Source: Taeniopygia guttata
Lineage: Eukaryota; Chordata; Aves; Passeriformes; Estrildidae
NCBI RefSeq assembly: GCF_048771995.1
Contig: NC_133036.1
Span: 18,135,001-18,199,000 of the forward strand
Length of the DNA stretch: 64,000 bases
Reading direction: 5' to 3'
The position numbers were made by a program, and so were the translations under genes. Below the pieces are notes generated by a model that worked only from the letters and a program-made list of their open reading frames with translations, was not told where the DNA came from and made no database searches. Positions 62,803-64,000 of the stretch are shown here, piece after piece (the stretch's first letter is position 1; each line of letters opens with the position of its first letter).

Positions 62803-63389
62803 GTATGCAGACGTTTATGTGCCAATAAATATTTCAGCAGCCAAACTACTATAAATTAGATAAAGTCAATCTGGAACTGTATTTCAGTGGCTGTGCTAAT
62901 TATGCGAAAATAATAATGTGTATGTGTTACATGGAGCTGAAGAGCCACAGTTGCTGCAGTAGTAGTTTTGAACACATTTAATGTAGTTGTTGGGGAGCAG
63001 CAGTGAGATAAACACTTTTGCTGTACATCAAGACGGAATGAATAGTGACAGAGAGAAAGGTCACAAAGAAAATAGAAGAAAAGGGTTTTTCAAGCTGAAA
63101 CTGTAAATGCACCTGAAATGATAAGAAAATAAAATCTCTAGCAGGATTTTTGGAAAATTCTTAATTTTCAAAAATGATTGTTTTTCATTTACAGGCAAAT
63201 TACACTGGCAAGCCATTAAGTCATTCTGTTTCATTGCTGAGTACTCAGAAAACTCCTGCACCCTGTCAGAAATATCCATCTGAAATACAATTCCTAATGT
63301 GATAAAGCACTTGTAGTTTGTTACTCTAGTGGAAAATTAATTTCTGGGCAGAAAAGCAGAGCTGAAACTCATAAAGGAAACACTGTAAG
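62803..63389 (+). other. LRP3 intron 6, left part
   Basis: This is AT-rich intron sequence up to the CR1 fragment that follows. Nothing else is recognised. Confidence 0.6.
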
Positions 63390-63545
63390 GAACAGAAGTT
63401 GTGGCTGCCCTTCCCTGGCAATGTTCAGGGCCAGGTTGGATGAGGCATTGACCAGCCTGGTCTAGTGGGAGGTGTTCACAGCAGGGAACTTGGAATGAGA
63501 TGATCTTTAAGGTCCCTTGCAAGCCAACCATTCTATGAATATATG
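63390..63545 (+). mobile_element. CR1 LINE 3' end fragment in LRP3 intron 6
   Basis: The segment shows the CR1 3' UTR pattern in sense orientation: CAGGGCCAGGTTGGATGAGG, then CTGGTCTAGTGGGAGGTGT, GATGATCTTTAAGGTCCCTT and a terminal CCATTCTATGAAT. It is severely 5'-truncated, as most avian CR1 copies are. Confidence 0.92.
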
Positions 63546-63735
63546 AGAGTCTTCTGGTACAGGCAGAGCTGTCTTTGGTGTTCTCAAATGGTTTGTTAGG
63601 AAATACACATTTAAGAAGAAAGCACAGGGATCAAGTGTGAGTATTGTGGCAAAGCGGAGATATCCGTGGGGAGAAGAGGGTTGACAAGCCTTTGGAGCGT
63701 GTGTGAAATGCAGTTTTGCTGGCTGTGTGTTGCAG

Positions 63736-64000
63736 GTTTCTGTGCTGCAGAACATCCGGACAGCCATGCGGAGGCAGATGCGGCGCCACGCGGCGCGGCG
63801 CGGCTCCTCGCGGCGCCGCTTGGGCAGGCTCTGGGGCAGGCTCTTCCACAGACCCCGGGGGAGAGGGCAGATCCCCCTGCTGCCTCCTGCCCGCGCCTCA
63901 CAGACCACCCTGGGCGATGGAATCATCGGCACCGCTCGGAGCCGCCCCCCTTCCCCAGAAGGACCGAGCTCCGAGGCACACGGCCCAGCCAGGGGCCCAC
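63736..64000 (+). CDS. LRP3: LRP3 coding exon 7 (partial; arginine-rich cytoplasmic tail)
   Basis: This exon encodes residues 562-649 and is still open at the window edge. It begins VSVLQNIRTAMRRQMRRHA, has a very basic stretch (ARRGSSRRRLGRLWGRLFHR), then RGQIPLL and a Pro/Ser-rich tail with SQTTLGDGI. The order matches mammalian LRP3. From about 63760 base composition jumps to very GC- and CpG-rich, unlike exons 2-6, which is usual for last exons of this gene. The acceptor is GTGTTGCAG. The missing part should hold the acidic SDDEALLVC-like C-terminus known from the family. Confidence 0.95.

Larger units (their letters stand above)
38718..64000 (+). other. LRP3: LRP3 gene, 5' part (seven coding exons, open at right edge)
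   Basis: The gene model joins coding exons 38718-38784, 43648-43695, 51553-51691, 59979-60187, 60472-61558, 62670-62802 and 63736-64000. All introns are GT-AG, with phases 1, 1, 2, 1, 2 and 0, and the spliced frame has no stop over 1,948 bases (649 codons). The product is a type I membrane protein of the LRP3/LRP10/LRP12 group: signal peptide, CUB (about 41-154), LDLRa (162-196, 208-245), CUB (about 250-362), LDLRa (364-399, 402-438, 441-475), transmembrane helix (about 483-506) and a cytoplasmic tail. LRP3 was chosen over LRP12 because of the start MEK-A-A-A, the segment RKVITAALIGSLVCG, the tail start EYRAFETQMTRLEAEF and the arginine-rich MRRQMRRHA run, which I recall from mammalian LRP3. 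The family is thought to act in endocytosis or adaptor binding; ligands are poorly defined. About 120 C-terminal residues lie beyond the window. Confidence 0.96.

Noticed and set aside
38718-64000. Assignment of the receptor gene to LRP12
   Set aside because: Domain order is shared, but the N-terminus (MEK...), the juxtamembrane EYRAFETQMTRLEAEF and the MRRQMRRHA tail fit LRP3 better.

Overview
The window is vertebrate nuclear DNA from a bird, most likely a songbird. The signs are 5'-truncated CR1 LINEs, ERVL- and ERVK-like LTR fossils of the type common in passerines, CA/GT microsatellites, and a split gene with GT-AG introns and a CpG-island promoter. I know of no reason to see prokaryotic or viral genomic content. 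Names for repeat families come from memory of avian repeats, not from a search.

Layout. Positions 1 to about 37,870 hold no protein-coding exon that I can recognise. This stretch contains CR1 copies (3.1-3.7, 3.87-4.09, 6.7-8.1 and 19.05-20.5 kb), LTR fossils (5.3-6.4, 12.9-13.5, 13.9-14.5 and 24.2-24.8 kb) and a broken ERVL pol relic (24.8-27.1 kb). It also contains one intact tRNA-Thr(AGT) gene at 14,704-14,777, which is followed by a GT-rich minisatellite (14.8-15.8 kb). The 8.1-12.5, 15.8-19.0, 20.5-24.1 and 27.1-37.8 kb stretches are AT-rich and look like ordinary intergenic DNA. One of them carries a perfect 21-bp inverted repeat (9,041-9,087).

From about 37.87 kb to the end the window holds the 5' seven coding exons of LRP3 (low-density lipoprotein receptor-related protein 3) on the + strand. 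The first exon lies in a strong CpG island (about 37.9-39.25 kb). The exons splice without a frame break into about 649 residues: signal peptide, CUB, two LDLRa, CUB, three LDLRa, one transmembrane helix and a basic cytoplasmic tail. The gene runs off the right edge with roughly the last 120 residues missing, judged by the mammalian length of about 770. Its introns hold a 1-kb GT-rich minisatellite of 29-bp units (47.1-48.1 kb), a C/G-rich minisatellite (43.9-44.1 kb), a minus-strand LTR (48.56-49.07 kb) and a CR1 3' end (63.4-63.5 kb).

No novel multi-gene system is visible. The most unusual content is structural: three separate minisatellites that keep several reading frames open, a perfect palindrome, and a young-looking LTR nested in an older one.
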